A stretch of DNA of 60,604 nt, from the NCBI RefSeq assembly GCF_007995245.1, contig NZ_VCBA01000005.1, forward strand, positions 275,919 through 336,522, read 5' to 3'. This DNA is from Tateyamaria sp. syn59 (GTDB lineage Bacteria; Pseudomonadota; Alphaproteobacteria; Rhodobacterales; Rhodobacteraceae). Of this stretch, positions 1 to 11,379 are shown in pieces; position 1 is the stretch's first letter, and every line of letters starts with the position of its first letter. The notes beneath the pieces were generated by a model. That model saw nothing but the letters and a program-made list of their open reading frames with translations. It ran no database searches and had not been told where the DNA came from. The position numbers and the translations under genes were made by a program.

Positions 1-326
<326 letters not shown>

Positions 327-396
327 GGAACTCCCCTTCCGATTCTTCCGTGCGGTTTTACACCGCCTCAAAGTCTACAGCGCGCCCACGCGCCCC

Positions 397-1104
397 TCAA
401 CCCGAACTGATGGCCTGCCGGATTGCGTCATACATCGCGGCAGCATCCGGGCGTTCAGCCAATCCACGCACACCAAGTGGAGACGCCGCCTCTGCCACCG
501 CCGCGCTGAGTGCGATCACATGAGCGCATGTGGCGCGCGGGGCCTGTTTGGCAAACTCTACCGCAGTGCGGGCAGAGAAAAGTGGGACAATCGTCGCGTC
601 ACCTGGGATCAGCGTGGCCTGTGCTGCATCGTTAAGCGATTGCAGCACCTGATCGTAGACAATTGCCTCGGTTGCGGCGCGACCGGCGGCGCGCAATCGT
701 TCAGCGATATCGCCACGGGTGTGACGGCCGCGCACATGAACAAGCGGCAGGTCAGACGCGTTTTTCGTCAGGTGCAGCACCAGGCTATCTGCATCCGGTC
801 CCGCCATCTGTGCAGACCATCCGCGTGCGTTTGCCTGCGACGTCGTCCGCGCGCCGACGCAAAAGGCCGTGCGGCCAGCACCCTCCGGCCCGTATTGCAC
901 CGCGTTTGCCGATGAAAAGATGGCCGCCACGTCCGGCGCGAGCAACGGGGCCTGTGCCACTGGTTCGATCCGCAACAGCGGGCTGAACACAGGGATCACG
1001 CGCGCCGCGATATCGTCCGGCATCTCCTGGACAAAGCGCTGCGCCGCCGCCAGCGGGCGGGTCATCAACAAGGTGACCGGGAGATGAGGTGCATTGTTCG
1101 CCAC
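397..1104 (-). CDS. hemD: uroporphyrinogen-III synthase
   Basis: This 235-residue protein matches the HemD family in length and layout. HemD cyclises hydroxymethylbilane to uroporphyrinogen III in cytosolic tetrapyrrole synthesis, leading to heme, siroheme and cobalamin. Visible family features are the N-terminal TRP-A segment ([13 protein letters not shown]), the FSSANAV stretch near residue 64, where many family members have TSxNAV, and a C-terminal LSAAVAEA region. HemD sequences are poorly conserved, so the call leans partly on context: a Mic60-like gene follows and tsaD is divergent 47 bases away. That hemD-tsaD back-to-back layout is common in Rhodobacteraceae. Confidence 0.88.
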   Translation of the reverse strand: MANNAPHLPVTLLMTRPLAAAQRFVQEMPDDIAARVIPVFSPLLRIEPVAQAPLLAPDVAAIFSSANAVQYGPEGAGRTAFCVGARTTSQANARGWSAQMAGPDADSLVLHLTKNASDLPLVHVRGRHTRGDIAERLRAAGRAATEAIVYDQVLQSLNDAAQATLIPGDATIVPLFSARTAVEFAKQAPRATCAHVIALSAAVAEAASPLGVRGLAERPDAAAMYDAIRQAISSG

Positions 1105-1151
1105 GGCTTATGCTGTTACCCCGCACGCGCCTTTGGTGCAACGGATGGACC

Positions 1152-2246
1152 ATGACGCAAGCCGTGACAGTTCTGGGGATCGAGAGCAGCTGTGATGATA
1201 CCGCAGCGGCCGTGGTGCGTGGCGTGCCCGGTGCCATGACGGTCCTTTCGTCGGTCGTGTTCGGTCAATCCGAGTTGCACGCTGATTTCGGCGGCGTGGT
1301 GCCCGAGATTGCCGCCCGCGCCCATGCAGAGCGGTTGGATGTCAGTATTGTCCGCGCATTGGACGAAGCGGGCGTGTACCTGAGTGGCATTGACGCCATC
1401 GCCGCTACCTGCGGTCCGGGTTTGATCGGAGGTGTGGTCGCAGGTGTGATGACGGCCAAGGGGTTGGCCGCCGCGACGGGCAAGCCGATGTATGGGATCA
1501 ACCACCTCGCCGGGCATGCTCTGACGCCGCGCCTGTCGGATGGCATTCGGTTTCCGTACTTGATGCTTTTGGTGTCGGGCGGTCATTGCCAGTTCCTCTT
1601 GGCGCGTGGGGCCGACGACTTTACCCGCCTTGGTGGCACCATCGACGACGCGCCGGGCGAGGCGTTTGACAAGGTTGCGCGGCTGATTGGTCTCGGCCAA
1701 CCAGGTGGTCCTGTTGTCGAAGCCGCTGCGAAAGACGGCAGCGCTGCCCGCTTTGCCTTTCCCCGGCCGCTGGCGGGCAAACCGGGCTGCGACCTCAGCT
1801 TTTCGGGTCTGAAAACGGCTGTCTTGCGCGCGCGGGATGATATTGTTGCTGCGCAATCCGGTTTGACGGTTCAGGATCAGGCGGACCTTGCCGCGTCGTT
1901 CCAGGCGGCTGTTTCTGACAGTCTGGCGGGCAAGACCCGGCGTGCTTTGACGGCGTACCTCACCCTTGAACCTGCGCAACCAACGCTATGCGTTGCGGGC
2001 GGCGTGGCTGCGAACATGGCCATTCGGTCCAAGTTAGAGACTGTTTGCGCCGATGCAGGTGTTGCGTTCAATGCGCCGCCGCTGTCGCTTTGCACCGACA
2101 ATGCCGCGATGATTGCAGCGGCGGCGATCGAACAGATGCCCGGCCGCGATCCTGATGGCATGGACCTGTCAGCGCGTCCACGTATGCCGCTTGATACCAA
2201 GAGCACCGCAATGCTCGGGTCTGGGAAAAAGGGGGCCAAGGCGTGA
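1152..2246 (+). CDS. tsaD: tRNA N6-adenosine threonylcarbamoyltransferase
   Basis: TsaD transfers the threonylcarbamoyl group to A37 of ANN-decoding tRNAs, working with TsaB and TsaE. The 364-residue frame shows the ASKHA-type start GIESSCDDT (residues 9-17), the metal-binding pair H118 and H122 in NHLAGH, and VSGGHCQ, which belongs to the nucleotide site. I chose ATG 1152 because it places the conserved ESSCDDT at the usual distance from the N-terminus; an in-frame upstream start at 1089 would overlap hemD. The stop overlaps the GTG of gpsA, so the two genes are translationally coupled. Another t6A-related modification gene, mtaB, lies near the other end of the window. Confidence 0.96.
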   Translation: MTQAVTVLGIESSCDDTAAAVVRGVPGAMTVLSSVVFGQSELHADFGGVVPEIAARAHAERLDVSIVRALDEAGVYLSGIDAIAATCGPGLIGGVVAGVMTAKGLAAATGKPMYGINHLAGHALTPRLSDGIRFPYLMLLVSGGHCQFLLARGADDFTRLGGTIDDAPGEAFDKVARLIGLGQPGGPVVEAAAKDGSAARFAFPRPLAGKPGCDLSFSGLKTAVLRARDDIVAAQSGLTVQDQADLAASFQAAVSDSLAGKTRRALTAYLTLEPAQPTLCVAGGVAANMAIRSKLETVCADAGVAFNAPPLSLCTDNAAMIAAAAIEQMPGRDPDGMDLSARPRMPLDTKSTAMLGSGKKGAKA

Positions 2247-3190
2247 GCATTGGCATCATCGGGGCCGGGGCATTTGGCACGGCGCTGGCCGTCGCATTGG
2301 CGGAAAAGGGGCCCGTGACCCTGTGGGCACGCAACCGCGATCAGGCCGAGGCAATGGCGGACACGCGTCAGAATGCGCAGCGTTTGCCCGGTGTTGATCT
2401 GCCAGACAACATAGCGATTTCCTGCGAGTTAGAGACTGTTTTAGCCTGCAACACCTTGTTGTTCGCTGTGCCGACGCAACGGTTGCGTCAGTTCCTGACC
2501 GGTTTGGATTTGTCCGATCACACGGCGGTTGCCTGTTGCAAGGGGATCGAGGTGACAACAGGCGAAGGTCCGGCATCCATCCTTTCCGGCGCGCGCCACA
2601 GGGCGGTACTGACGGGGCCAAGCTTTGCTGACGACATCGCGCGCGGATTGCCCACCGCGCTCACGCTCGCCTGTACCGACAGGACGGTGGCTGAAGCGCT
2701 GCAAAGTCAGCTTTCCACAGCCAAACTGCGGCTTTATCGCACTGCGGATGTTGCCGGGGCCGAGCTTGGAGGCGCGTTGAAGAACGTGGTTGCCATCGGG
2801 TGCGGCGCGGTCATGGGTGCCGGTCTGGGTGACAGCGCCCGCGCCGCTCTGCTGACCCGCGGTTTCGCAGAAATGCAGCGGGTTGCCGTTGCGCTGGGTG
2901 CACAGCCCGAGACCTTGATGGGTTTGAGCGGTCTGGGCGATCTTACGCTGACCTGCACATCGGACAAGTCTCGGAACTATCGCCTGGGTCTTGCCCTTGG
3001 CGCGGGAAGAGAATTTGATGCGGCCATCACGGTCGAGGGGGCTGGAACGGCCCGTGCACTGCGCGGTGTGGCAGCTAAGTACGGTCTGGACCTGCCCATT
3101 TGCGCCACGGTCGCGGATCTGGTGGATGACAAAGTCGATGTACCCGGTGCGATGGCCCGTCTGATGGCCCGCCCGCTGAAGGAGGAATGA
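2243..3190 (+). CDS. gpsA: NAD(P)H-dependent glycerol-3-phosphate dehydrogenase
   Basis: GpsA reduces dihydroxyacetone phosphate to sn-glycerol 3-phosphate, the backbone of membrane phospholipids, in the cytosol. The 315-residue protein begins at a GTG that overlaps the tsaD stop by four bases. The dinucleotide motif GAGAFG sits at residues 7-12. The family motif CCKGIE and the catalytic lysine region [13 protein letters not shown] follow in the expected order, and the C-terminal helical domain contains [10 protein letters not shown] and SRNYRLG. Length and motifs are standard. It is the second gene of the tsaD-gpsA-YciI-EVE operon. Confidence 0.97.
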   Translation: MSIGIIGAGAFGTALAVALAEKGPVTLWARNRDQAEAMADTRQNAQRLPGVDLPDNIAISCELETVLACNTLLFAVPTQRLRQFLTGLDLSDHTAVACCKGIEVTTGEGPASILSGARHRAVLTGPSFADDIARGLPTALTLACTDRTVAEALQSQLSTAKLRLYRTADVAGAELGGALKNVVAIGCGAVMGAGLGDSARAALLTRGFAEMQRVAVALGAQPETLMGLSGLGDLTLTCTSDKSRNYRLGLALGAGREFDAAITVEGAGTARALRGVAAKYGLDLPICATVADLVDDKVDVPGAMARLMARPLKEE

Positions 3191-3191
3191 G

Positions 3192-3467
3192 ATGCTGTTT
3201 GCCCTGATGGCGTATGACAAAGAGGGCGCGCTGGACGTCCGAATGGAGAACCGGCCCGCGCATCTGGAGTATCTAGACAGCACTGGCGTGGTGAAACAGG
3301 CGGGGCCGTTTCTGGATGTCGATGGGAACCCCTGCGGATCGCTGATTGTGTTGGACGTCGCAGGTATGGATGCGGCGCAAGCCTGGGCTGACAATGACCC
3401 TTATGCCAAGGCGGGCCTGTTCCGCGATGTGCAGATCAAGGCGTGGAAACAGGTGGTCGGGGCATGA
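3192..3467 (+). CDS. YciI-like family protein
   Basis: This 91-residue protein has the ferredoxin-like alpha/beta layout of the YciI/DUF1330-type family: an N-terminal strand (LFALMAYDK), the conserved histidine in RPAHLEYL (H24), the GPF turn, and the C-terminal DPYAKAGLF segment in which Asp is part of the proposed His-Asp active site. The exact reaction of most family members is unknown. The start follows the gpsA stop by one base (GGAGGAATGAG provides a good ribosome site within the gpsA end), and its own stop overlaps the next ATG, so it is cotranslated with its neighbours. Confidence 0.9.
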   Translation: MLFALMAYDKEGALDVRMENRPAHLEYLDSTGVVKQAGPFLDVDGNPCGSLIVLDVAGMDAAQAWADNDPYAKAGLFRDVQIKAWKQVVGA

Positions 3468-3883
3468 GATACTGGCTGTTCAAATCCGAGCCGTCGACCT
3501 GGAGCTGGGATCAGCAGGTCGGCAAGGGCGACGCGGGCGAAGAATGGGACGGTGTGCGCAACTACCAGGCCCGCAATTTCATGCGCGAGATGAAGGTCGG
3601 GGATCGCGGGTTCTTTTACCACTCGCAGACGGAAAAGGCGGTTGTCGGTATCGTTGAGGTGATTGCCGAGGCGCATCCCGACAGCACCACCGATGACGAG
3701 CGGTGGGAGTGCGTGGATATCAAGGCGATTGGCCCTGTGCAGACGCCGGTCACGCTTGAGATGGTTAAAGCCGATCCGCGGTTGGAAGAAATGGCCCTGA
3801 TCCGCAACTCGCGCCTGTCGGTGCAGCCCGTGACCGATGCCGAATGGGCTGTGGTGTGCGAGATGGCGGGCGTTGATCCCTAA
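3464..3883 (+). CDS. EVE domain-containing protein
   Basis: The 139-residue product is a stand-alone EVE domain (PUA-like fold), recognisable from its start RYWLFKSEPSTWSW, the WDGVRNYQARNFM stretch and the GDRGFFYHS core. EVE domains bind modified bases in DNA or RNA; the bacterial stand-alone forms have no settled role. I used ATG 3464 because it overlaps the preceding TGA in the ATGA arrangement. It is the last gene of the operon headed by the tRNA-modifying gene tsaD, which fits, but does not prove, a link to modified nucleic acids. Confidence 0.92.
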   Translation: MRYWLFKSEPSTWSWDQQVGKGDAGEEWDGVRNYQARNFMREMKVGDRGFFYHSQTEKAVVGIVEVIAEAHPDSTTDDERWECVDIKAIGPVQTPVTLEMVKADPRLEEMALIRNSRLSVQPVTDAEWAVVCEMAGVDP

Positions 3884-3948
3884 ACACTTTGGATTTGTCC
3901 CATCGTCTGGCAACCTGCTGGCACAAATAGCCAATAATGGAGGGACAG

Positions 3949-4347
3949 ATGGGATTTTTGGCGGTTTTGGCGGCAGGTATCGCCGGGTTCATGTTCGGCG
4001 CGATCTGGTACACGGTTTTGGCCAAGCCATGGATGGCGGTGTCGGGTGTGCCACTGAACGAGGCAGGCGACGCGCCGGCCAATCAGTCCAATCCGGTGCC
4101 GTACATCACCAGCGTTGTCGGCGCGATCCTGGTTGCGGGCATGATGCGCCACGTCTTTGTCCTGAGCGGGATAGACACGTTGGGCGAAGGGCTGGTGTCC
4201 GGTTTCGGGATCGGGCTGTTCCTGGTCACGCCGTGGATCGCGACGTTTTACGCCTTTGGTGCACGGCCGTTTCGTCTGGCCATGATTGACGGCGGGTACG
4301 CCACATTCGGGTGCACCGTTATCGGCGCGGTGCTGGCATTGTTCTGA
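3949..4347 (+). CDS. DUF1761 family membrane protein
   Basis: A small integral membrane protein of 132 residues with about four hydrophobic segments. The motif GAIWYTVLAKPWMA near the first membrane segment and the phenylalanine-rich PWIATFYAFG later are typical of DUF1761. Function is unknown. Two in-frame ATGs are available; I prefer 3949 because GGAGGG at 3939-3944 is correctly spaced ahead of it, whereas the ATG at 3937 has no ribosome site. It sits 65 bases after the EVE gene and may be its own transcription unit. Confidence 0.82.
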   Translation: MGFLAVLAAGIAGFMFGAIWYTVLAKPWMAVSGVPLNEAGDAPANQSNPVPYITSVVGAILVAGMMRHVFVLSGIDTLGEGLVSGFGIGLFLVTPWIATFYAFGARPFRLAMIDGGYATFGCTVIGAVLALF

Positions 4348-4351
4348 AAAA

Positions 4352-4381
4352 AGGGTTCTGACCCTTGCCGGTCAGAACCCT
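4352..4381. terminator. hairpin, probable (bidirectional) terminator
   Basis: A 12-base perfect stem (AGGGTTCTGACC / GGTCAGAACCCT) with a six-base loop starts five bases after the DUF1761 stop. Six A residues precede it, so the T-rich tail is on the minus strand; on the plus strand only CTCTTG follows. It may end transcription from both sides. Confidence 0.65.
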
Positions 4382-4524
4382 CTTGTCACCCCGGTGCACA
4401 CTCCCATGAGCCACCGTACGTCAACTGAATATCGGGTCTGACCTTCTGGCCGAATGCTGTATTGGTAGCATACCAGCGCTGAAATCTCAATTTTATAGTC
4501 CGTCTCATTGGACCCAAAATGGAA

Positions 4525-4545
4525 ACACCCGCTTAATGCGGGTGT
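4525..4545 (-). terminator. rho-independent terminator of the DUF2853 gene
   Basis: The stem ACACCCGC / GCGGGTGT with a five-base loop lies 30 bases past the stop of the minus-strand DUF2853 gene. Read on the minus strand it is followed by TTTCCATTTTGG, a modest T-rich tail. Between this hairpin and the one at 4352-4381 (4382-4524) I see no gene. Confidence 0.65.
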
Positions 4546-4574
4546 CCGGTTCGTTAACGCTGCAGTTGCAGAAA

Positions 4575-4916
4575 TCAGGCGTAGACGCCTTCCTTGCCGA
4601 AATGCTTGGTCAGCATGTAGTATACGACCGCGCGATACTTGTTGCGCTCGGATTTGCCATAGGTCTCGATGACCGACGCAATTGCCTCGTCCAGCTTGGG
4701 ACCGTCTGCGAGGCCCAGCTTCTTGATCAGGAAGTTGTTTTTGACGGTTTCCAACTCACCCGGCTGGCTGGACGCGACGGTCGATGCGTCCGCGTCGTAA
4801 ATGGATGGGCCGCAGCCAATCGTCACTTTCGTCAGCAAATCCATGTCCGGCGTCATGCCGCACTTGTTCTTCAGATCATCTGCATACTGCGCGATCAGAT
4901 CGTCACGTTTGCCCAT
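4575..4916 (-). CDS. DUF2853 family protein
   Basis: A 113-residue soluble, helical protein starting GKRDDLIAQYADDLKNKCG and containing VTIGCGPSIYDADAS, which is the signature of DUF2853. Function unknown. The start is fixed by a purine-rich ribosome site (GGGAGAGAG) just upstream of ATG 4916; the open frame continues upstream but those residues (Arg/Ser/Pro-rich) do not look like protein. It stands alone between its own terminator and the PRC-barrel gene. Confidence 0.85.
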   Translation of the reverse strand: MGKRDDLIAQYADDLKNKCGMTPDMDLLTKVTIGCGPSIYDADASTVASSQPGELETVKNNFLIKKLGLADGPKLDEAIASVIETYGKSERNKYRAVVYYMLTKHFGKEGVYA

Positions 4917-5039
4917 ATTCTCTCTCCCACCGTTTGGACTTTGGCCGCCCTTCGCGACCTTGGACGGGAGCGTAGTGCAGCAAAGGTGCCAAAACAAAGG
5001 AAAAAGTTGACGCGTTTTCCCCTTAGGCGGAAAATCAAA

Positions 5040-5059
5040 AAGGGGGCCGCGGCCCCCTT
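5040..5059 (-). terminator. rho-independent terminator of the PRC-barrel gene
   Basis: A GC-only palindrome, GGGGGCCGCGGCCCCC (5042-5057), lies 24 bases after the stop of the minus-strand gene and is followed on that strand by TTTTTGATTTT. This is a textbook intrinsic terminator. Confidence 0.9.
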
Positions 5060-5082
5060 CTCTTTCAACGCTGGCAAGCGAC

Positions 5083-5586
5083 TTAGAATTGCGCTTCGAC
5101 CGGTGTGTCGTCCGGCAGGCTCTCGACGCCGGTTTCGTCGAACTCGGGCAGCGCCTCAAGCTCGGTTTCGGTGTATTGCGAAAGCTTCAACTGCTCGTCA
5201 GCTGTCATTTCGAACTCATTCACGTCGATCGCGACAGTGTACTCACCCAGACCCAGGAAACCGCCGATACCGATGACAGCGGCCTGACCGTCCAAGGAAT
5301 TCACGACATAGTCGATTTCCCCGATGACTTCGTCGTTAGCAGACACGACGTTCATGCCCAGAAGGTCGGCAACGGTCATTTCAGTCGTGGCGTCTGCCAT
5401 GCCTGTATCGGTGACCGGCGCGGTGGGCGCTTCGGTGTCTGCCGTGATCGCTGTGTCCTCGGCTTTTTCGGTGTAGGTCGCGTTGGCGCTGTCTTCGACC
5501 TTGGCACCGTGGTTGTCCGCATAAGCGGAACCGGCAGCCAGAATTGCGGCCAGAGCGGCCGACATCTTCAATGATTTCAGTGTCAT
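5083..5586 (-). CDS. secreted PRC-barrel domain protein
   Basis: The 167-residue protein has a Sec signal peptide (about residues 1-27, ending GSAYADN), an acidic Thr/Ala-rich linker, and a PRC-barrel domain from about residue 72: TVADLLGMNVVSANDEVIGEIDYVV is the usual first half of the fold, followed by the GIGGFLGLGEYTVAID turn. It is expected in the periplasm. PRC-barrels often occur in stress-induced envelope proteins; the molecular role is not known. ATG 5586 follows GGAGG with good spacing. About 30 bases further upstream lies an EcfG-like promoter (5617-5641), which fits general-stress control. Confidence 0.88.
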   Translation of the reverse strand: MTLKSLKMSAALAAILAAGSAYADNHGAKVEDSANATYTEKAEDTAITADTEAPTAPVTDTGMADATTEMTVADLLGMNVVSANDEVIGEIDYVVNSLDGQAAVIGIGGFLGLGEYTVAIDVNEFEMTADEQLKLSQYTETELEALPEFDETGVESLPDDTPVEAQF

Positions 5587-5616
5587 AAGGTCCTCCAATG
5601 GTTGCTTCGGAGAGGT

Positions 5617-5641
5617 AACGAAGCCAAGCCAAAGGGGTTCC
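5617..5641 (-). promoter_or_regulatory. EcfG-like promoter of the PRC-barrel gene
   Basis: On the minus strand GGAAC (5641-5637) and CGTT (5620-5617) are separated by 16 bases, an exact match to the alphaproteobacterial general-stress sigma EcfG consensus GGAAC-N16/17-CGTT. The gene start is 30 bases beyond. The same pattern recurs at 33854-33878 and nearly at 35675-35700. Caveat: many Rhodobacterales are thought to lack EcfG, so another extracytoplasmic sigma with a similar -35 may be responsible. Confidence 0.5.
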
Positions 5642-5661
5642 CGGTTAAGTTCAAAAAAAAC

Positions 5662-6351
5662 TTAGCGCACCGTCAGAATCTCATCCAGCGGCTTCTTCAT
5701 CTTCGCCACTGCGGGGACTGTGGCGTTCTCTGCCGCATGGCCGACAGCGATGATCATGGTCGCCTTTTCGCTTTCGGGTCGGTCCAGAAGGTCGCCCAGA
5801 AACTTCATGGGGTTCGGTGTGTGGGTCAGCGTGACCAACCCTGCCGTATGCAGTGCGGTCAGCAACATGCCGGTGGCAATGCCCACACTTTCAGGCACGT
5901 AGTAGTTTTTGTACCGTGTGCCGTCATCAAACAGTCCGTAGCGTTGGGCAAAGACCACGATCAGCCACGGCGCATCCTCAAGGTGCGGCTTGTCGGCATT
6001 GGTGCCAATGGGCTCCAACGCCTTTATCCATTCGTCGCTGGCGCCGCCGTCGTAGAACTTGCGCTCTTCCTCTTCCGCCGCCTCGCGGATCTGGCGTTTG
6101 ATGGCCGGATCGCTGATCGCAACGAAATGCCAGGGCTGGTGGTTGGCACCGGACGGGGCCGTACCGGCGGCGGCGACGCAGGCCTCGATCACCTCTCGCG
6201 CGACGGGGCGCGTGGAGTAATCGCGCACGGTATGCCGTTGGGCCATGAAGTCGCGGAAGTCTTCGACCCGCTTCAGCATCTCGGCGTCGCTCAACTTTTG
6301 CCGATCCGGTAGGGGCAGTTGGCGGTATTCGAGTTTTTCTTTGGAAAACAT
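5662..6351 (-). CDS. nitroreductase-family flavoprotein, iodotyrosine-deiodinase-like
   Basis: This 229-residue protein has the FMN-binding nitroreductase fold: RHTVRDYS (39-46) and TAPSGANHQPWHF (64-76) form the flavin site, and ESVGIATGMLLTALHTAGL is the dimer helix. The lid sequence EEEERKFY...K carries E96, Y100 and K121. From memory these match, in identity and spacing (4 and 21 residues), the Glu-Tyr-Lys triad that binds the zwitterion of halotyrosines in iodotyrosine deiodinase. THTPNPMKFL is also characteristic of that subfamily. A reductive dehalogenase or related aromatic amino acid role is inferred, not shown. It stands alone, minus strand, downstream of gyrB. Confidence 0.85.
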   Translation of the reverse strand: MFSKEKLEYRQLPLPDRQKLSDAEMLKRVEDFRDFMAQRHTVRDYSTRPVAREVIEACVAAAGTAPSGANHQPWHFVAISDPAIKRQIREAAEEEERKFYDGGASDEWIKALEPIGTNADKPHLEDAPWLIVVFAQRYGLFDDGTRYKNYYVPESVGIATGMLLTALHTAGLVTLTHTPNPMKFLGDLLDRPESEKATMIIAVGHAAENATVPAVAKMKKPLDEILTVR

Positions 6352-6388
6352 GAATGGCTCTCGATCACGTCTAACATGATGCGCAAAG

Positions 6389-6403
6389 GGCGGCGCTGCC
6401 GCC
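6389..6403 (-). terminator. hairpin after gyrB, weak terminator candidate
   Basis: GGCGGC / GCCGCC with a three-base loop lies 12 bases past the gyrB stop on the minus strand, but only CTTT follows, so termination may be partial. Confidence 0.4.
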
Positions 6404-6414
6404 GGGCGTGGGAC

Positions 6415-8931
<2,517 letters not shown>

Positions 8932-10035
8932 CTAGCGCCGCGCCACCGCGCTGACCCCGTCATCTTCCGTCACTTCGACGTATTGCGCACGGTCGCCCAG
9001 ACTGTCGAACAGCGCCGTTTCAGTGCCCGTCATCCAGGCTTGCGCGCCAAGTCCGCATATCTCGTCATAGAGCGCCGCGCGCCGGTCCGCATCCAGATGG
9101 GCCGCCACCTCATCCAGCAACAAGAGCGGTGGCGCACCGAAATCCCGCGCCAAGGCCCGCGCATTGGCGAGGATCAAAGAGACGAGCAACGCCTTCTGTT
9201 CTCCGGTCGAACAATCCTTGGCTGGAACACCCTTGGCCGCATAGACGCCATACAAATCCGCCCGATGCGGCCCGATCAGGGTGCGACCGGCGGCAAGGTC
9301 ACGCGCGCGCCCCTCTGCGAGAGCCGTTCGCACGTCCTCCGCACTGTCCGGCATACCCAACTCACCCGGTTGCAGCGTCAGGTCCGCGGCAGGAAAGGCG
9401 GTCTGTGCCCCCGCTTGCGCCTCTGCCAACTCCGCCAACGCTTGCAATCGATTGGAGTGAATGGCTGCCCCCGTCTCGGCCATACGCTGTTCAAGGGCAG
9501 CATACCAATGTGCATCCCGCACCATATCTTTGAGCAGCCGGTTGCGCTCGCGCATCGCCTTTTCATAGTCCAGTGACACCTGCGCATGGTCCGGAATGAA
9601 GGACAACGTCATGCGATCCAGAAACCGCCGCCGCCCCTCTGCCCCTTCGATCCATAGCCGGTCCATCGACGGGATCAGCCACAACACGCGTGCGATGCGG
9701 CCCAGAGCCGTCTGAGGCGCCGCCTTGCCGTCGATTTTCACTTGCCGGGGGGAACCACCCTCGGACCAGGTTTCAACCTCATGGACCTGTTGCAAAGACT
9801 GCAACACACCCGACAGTTTCCAACCCAACGTCTCGGGCCGCCGCGTCATGTCCTCCGCCGATGACCGGCGCAGCCCCCGTCCCGGAGAAAACAGGGATAC
9901 GGCTTCCAGGATGTTTGTCTTGCCCGCGCCATTGGAACCGTAAATCGCAACGGGCCGCGGATCGAGGTCCAGACGCGCCACCTTGTGCGACCGGAAATGG
10001 GAAACCGTTAGGCATGAAAGCGAAAGGCCAGCCAT
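8932..10035 (-). CDS. recF: DNA replication and repair protein RecF
   Basis: RecF is an SMC-like ATPase that helps load RecA at single-strand gaps, with RecO and RecR. The 367-residue frame has Walker A GSNGAGKT at 33-40, the ABC signature region and a Walker B/D-loop LLLLDEVAAHLDADRR near the C-terminus. ATG 10035 was chosen because it places LTVSHFRSHK at the N-terminus, as in the family; the frame is open further upstream toward the end of dnaN. The ribosome site is weak (AAAGAAAACGG). It lies 55 bases after dnaN on the same strand and 99 bases before gyrB. Confidence 0.96.
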   Translation of the reverse strand: MAGLSLSCLTVSHFRSHKVARLDLDPRPVAIYGSNGAGKTNILEAVSLFSPGRGLRRSSAEDMTRRPETLGWKLSGVLQSLQQVHEVETWSEGGSPRQVKIDGKAAPQTALGRIARVLWLIPSMDRLWIEGAEGRRRFLDRMTLSFIPDHAQVSLDYEKAMRERNRLLKDMVRDAHWYAALEQRMAETGAAIHSNRLQALAELAEAQAGAQTAFPAADLTLQPGELGMPDSAEDVRTALAEGRARDLAAGRTLIGPHRADLYGVYAAKGVPAKDCSTGEQKALLVSLILANARALARDFGAPPLLLLDEVAAHLDADRRAALYDEICGLGAQAWMTGTETALFDSLGDRAQYVEVTEDDGVSAVARR

Positions 10036-10090
10036 GGTGCCGTTTTCTTTCAAAGAAAACGGACCGGAATTTGTGTCAAATTCCGCCCGC

Positions 10091-11209
10091 TCACACGCGC
10101 ATCGGCATGACGACATAAACCGCAGATTGGTCCGTACCTTCGCGCATCAGGGTCGGATCGCCCGAGGAGTTGAACATGAAGACTGCATTCTCGCGATCCA
10201 CCTGGCTTGCGATCTCAAGCAGATACTTCGCATTGAACCCAATCTCCAACCGTTCATCGCCATAGGCGACGGCCAGTTCTTCCTCTGCCGCACCGCTGTC
10301 AGGGGCGTTCACGGACAGGACCAGCCGATCCTCGTCCAGTTGCAACTTCACGGCGCGCGACCGTTCAGACGACACGGTGGCGACCCGATCCACCGCCTTT
10401 GCAAAGTCGCTCGCATCCACTTCCAGCTTGCGGGTATTGCCAACCGGAATGACGCGCGTGTAGTCGGGGAATGTCCCGTCGATCACCTTCGATGTCAGCG
10501 TGATGTCGGGTGTGGCAAAGCGTACCTTGGTTTCCGACACCGACACGGCGATCTTCATGTCGTCGTCGTCCAGCAGCTTGCGCAGCTCACCCACGGTCTT
10601 GCGGGGCACGATCACACCAGGCATGTCGCTTGCCCCTTCGGGCAGTTCACTGTCGATCCGCGCCAGACGGTGGCCGTCGGTCGCAACACAGCGCAGCGCC
10701 TTGCCATCATCGCCATCGGCGATGTGCATGTAGACGCCATTCAGATAGTACCGTGTCTCTTCCGTCGAGATCGCGAATTTCGACTTGTCGAACAGGCGGC
10801 GCAGCTTCGGCGCCTCGACCGAGAAATTCGAGGCATATTCGGACGACGCCATAACCGGAAAATCTTCCTTGGGCAGCGTCGCGAGCGAGAAGTTCGAGCG
10901 CCCCGCCTCAACCGTCAAACGGCCAGCTGCGGTGTCGGCGGTCAGGGTGACAAGCGCGCCATCGGGCAGCTTGCGCACAATCTCATGCAGGGTCGTGGCG
11001 GCGACGGTGGTGGACCCGGCCCGTTCCACCTGAGCGCGGGCCTTGTCCACTACCTCGATGTCAAGGTCGGTGGCGCGGAAGGTTACGTCGGACCCTTCGG
11101 CCTCGATCAGCACGTTGGCGAGGATCGGAATGGTGTTGCGACGCTCGACCACGGATTGGGCCTGGCTCACGGCCTTCAGCAGCACACCGCGTTCGACACT
11201 GATCTTCAT
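10091..11209 (-). CDS. dnaN: DNA polymerase III beta subunit (sliding clamp)
   Basis: DnaN forms the ring-shaped dimer that tethers DNA polymerase III to the template. The 372-residue protein has three repeats of the clamp fold, with the usual N-terminus KISVERGVLLKAVSQAQSVVERRNTIPIL, the central TDGHRLA motif and the C-terminal MPMRV hydrophobic tail. The start at 11209 was chosen over an upstream in-frame start because KISVER is the conserved beginning. It follows dnaA by 170 bases, a gap that holds the dnaA terminator, so dnaN probably has its own promoter. Confidence 0.98.
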   Translation of the reverse strand: MKISVERGVLLKAVSQAQSVVERRNTIPILANVLIEAEGSDVTFRATDLDIEVVDKARAQVERAGSTTVAATTLHEIVRKLPDGALVTLTADTAAGRLTVEAGRSNFSLATLPKEDFPVMASSEYASNFSVEAPKLRRLFDKSKFAISTEETRYYLNGVYMHIADGDDGKALRCVATDGHRLARIDSELPEGASDMPGVIVPRKTVGELRKLLDDDDMKIAVSVSETKVRFATPDITLTSKVIDGTFPDYTRVIPVGNTRKLEVDASDFAKAVDRVATVSSERSRAVKLQLDEDRLVLSVNAPDSGAAEEELAVAYGDERLEIGFNAKYLLEIASQVDRENAVFMFNSSGDPTLMREGTDQSAVYVVMPMRV

Positions 11210-11336
11210 GGTCCGTCTCCCCACCTCTGTCTCGGGACGGGCAGACTAGCCCAACCGCCGCACTTCACAAGCATTTTATTGCTTGTCGGGCGGGCAGGCA
11301 CCGACGTCAAGACGAGGCGCTGCGGAAAACGAAAAA

Positions 11337-11355
11337 GGGCGCCCTGTGGACGCCC
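11337..11355 (-). terminator. rho-independent terminator of dnaA
   Basis: The stem GGGCG-C-CC / GG-A-CGCCC with a TGT loop lies 25 bases after the dnaA stop. On the minus strand TTTTTCGTTTT follows. Confidence 0.8.
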
Positions 11356-11379
11356 CTCTGTGATTCTTTTGCGGCAGGT

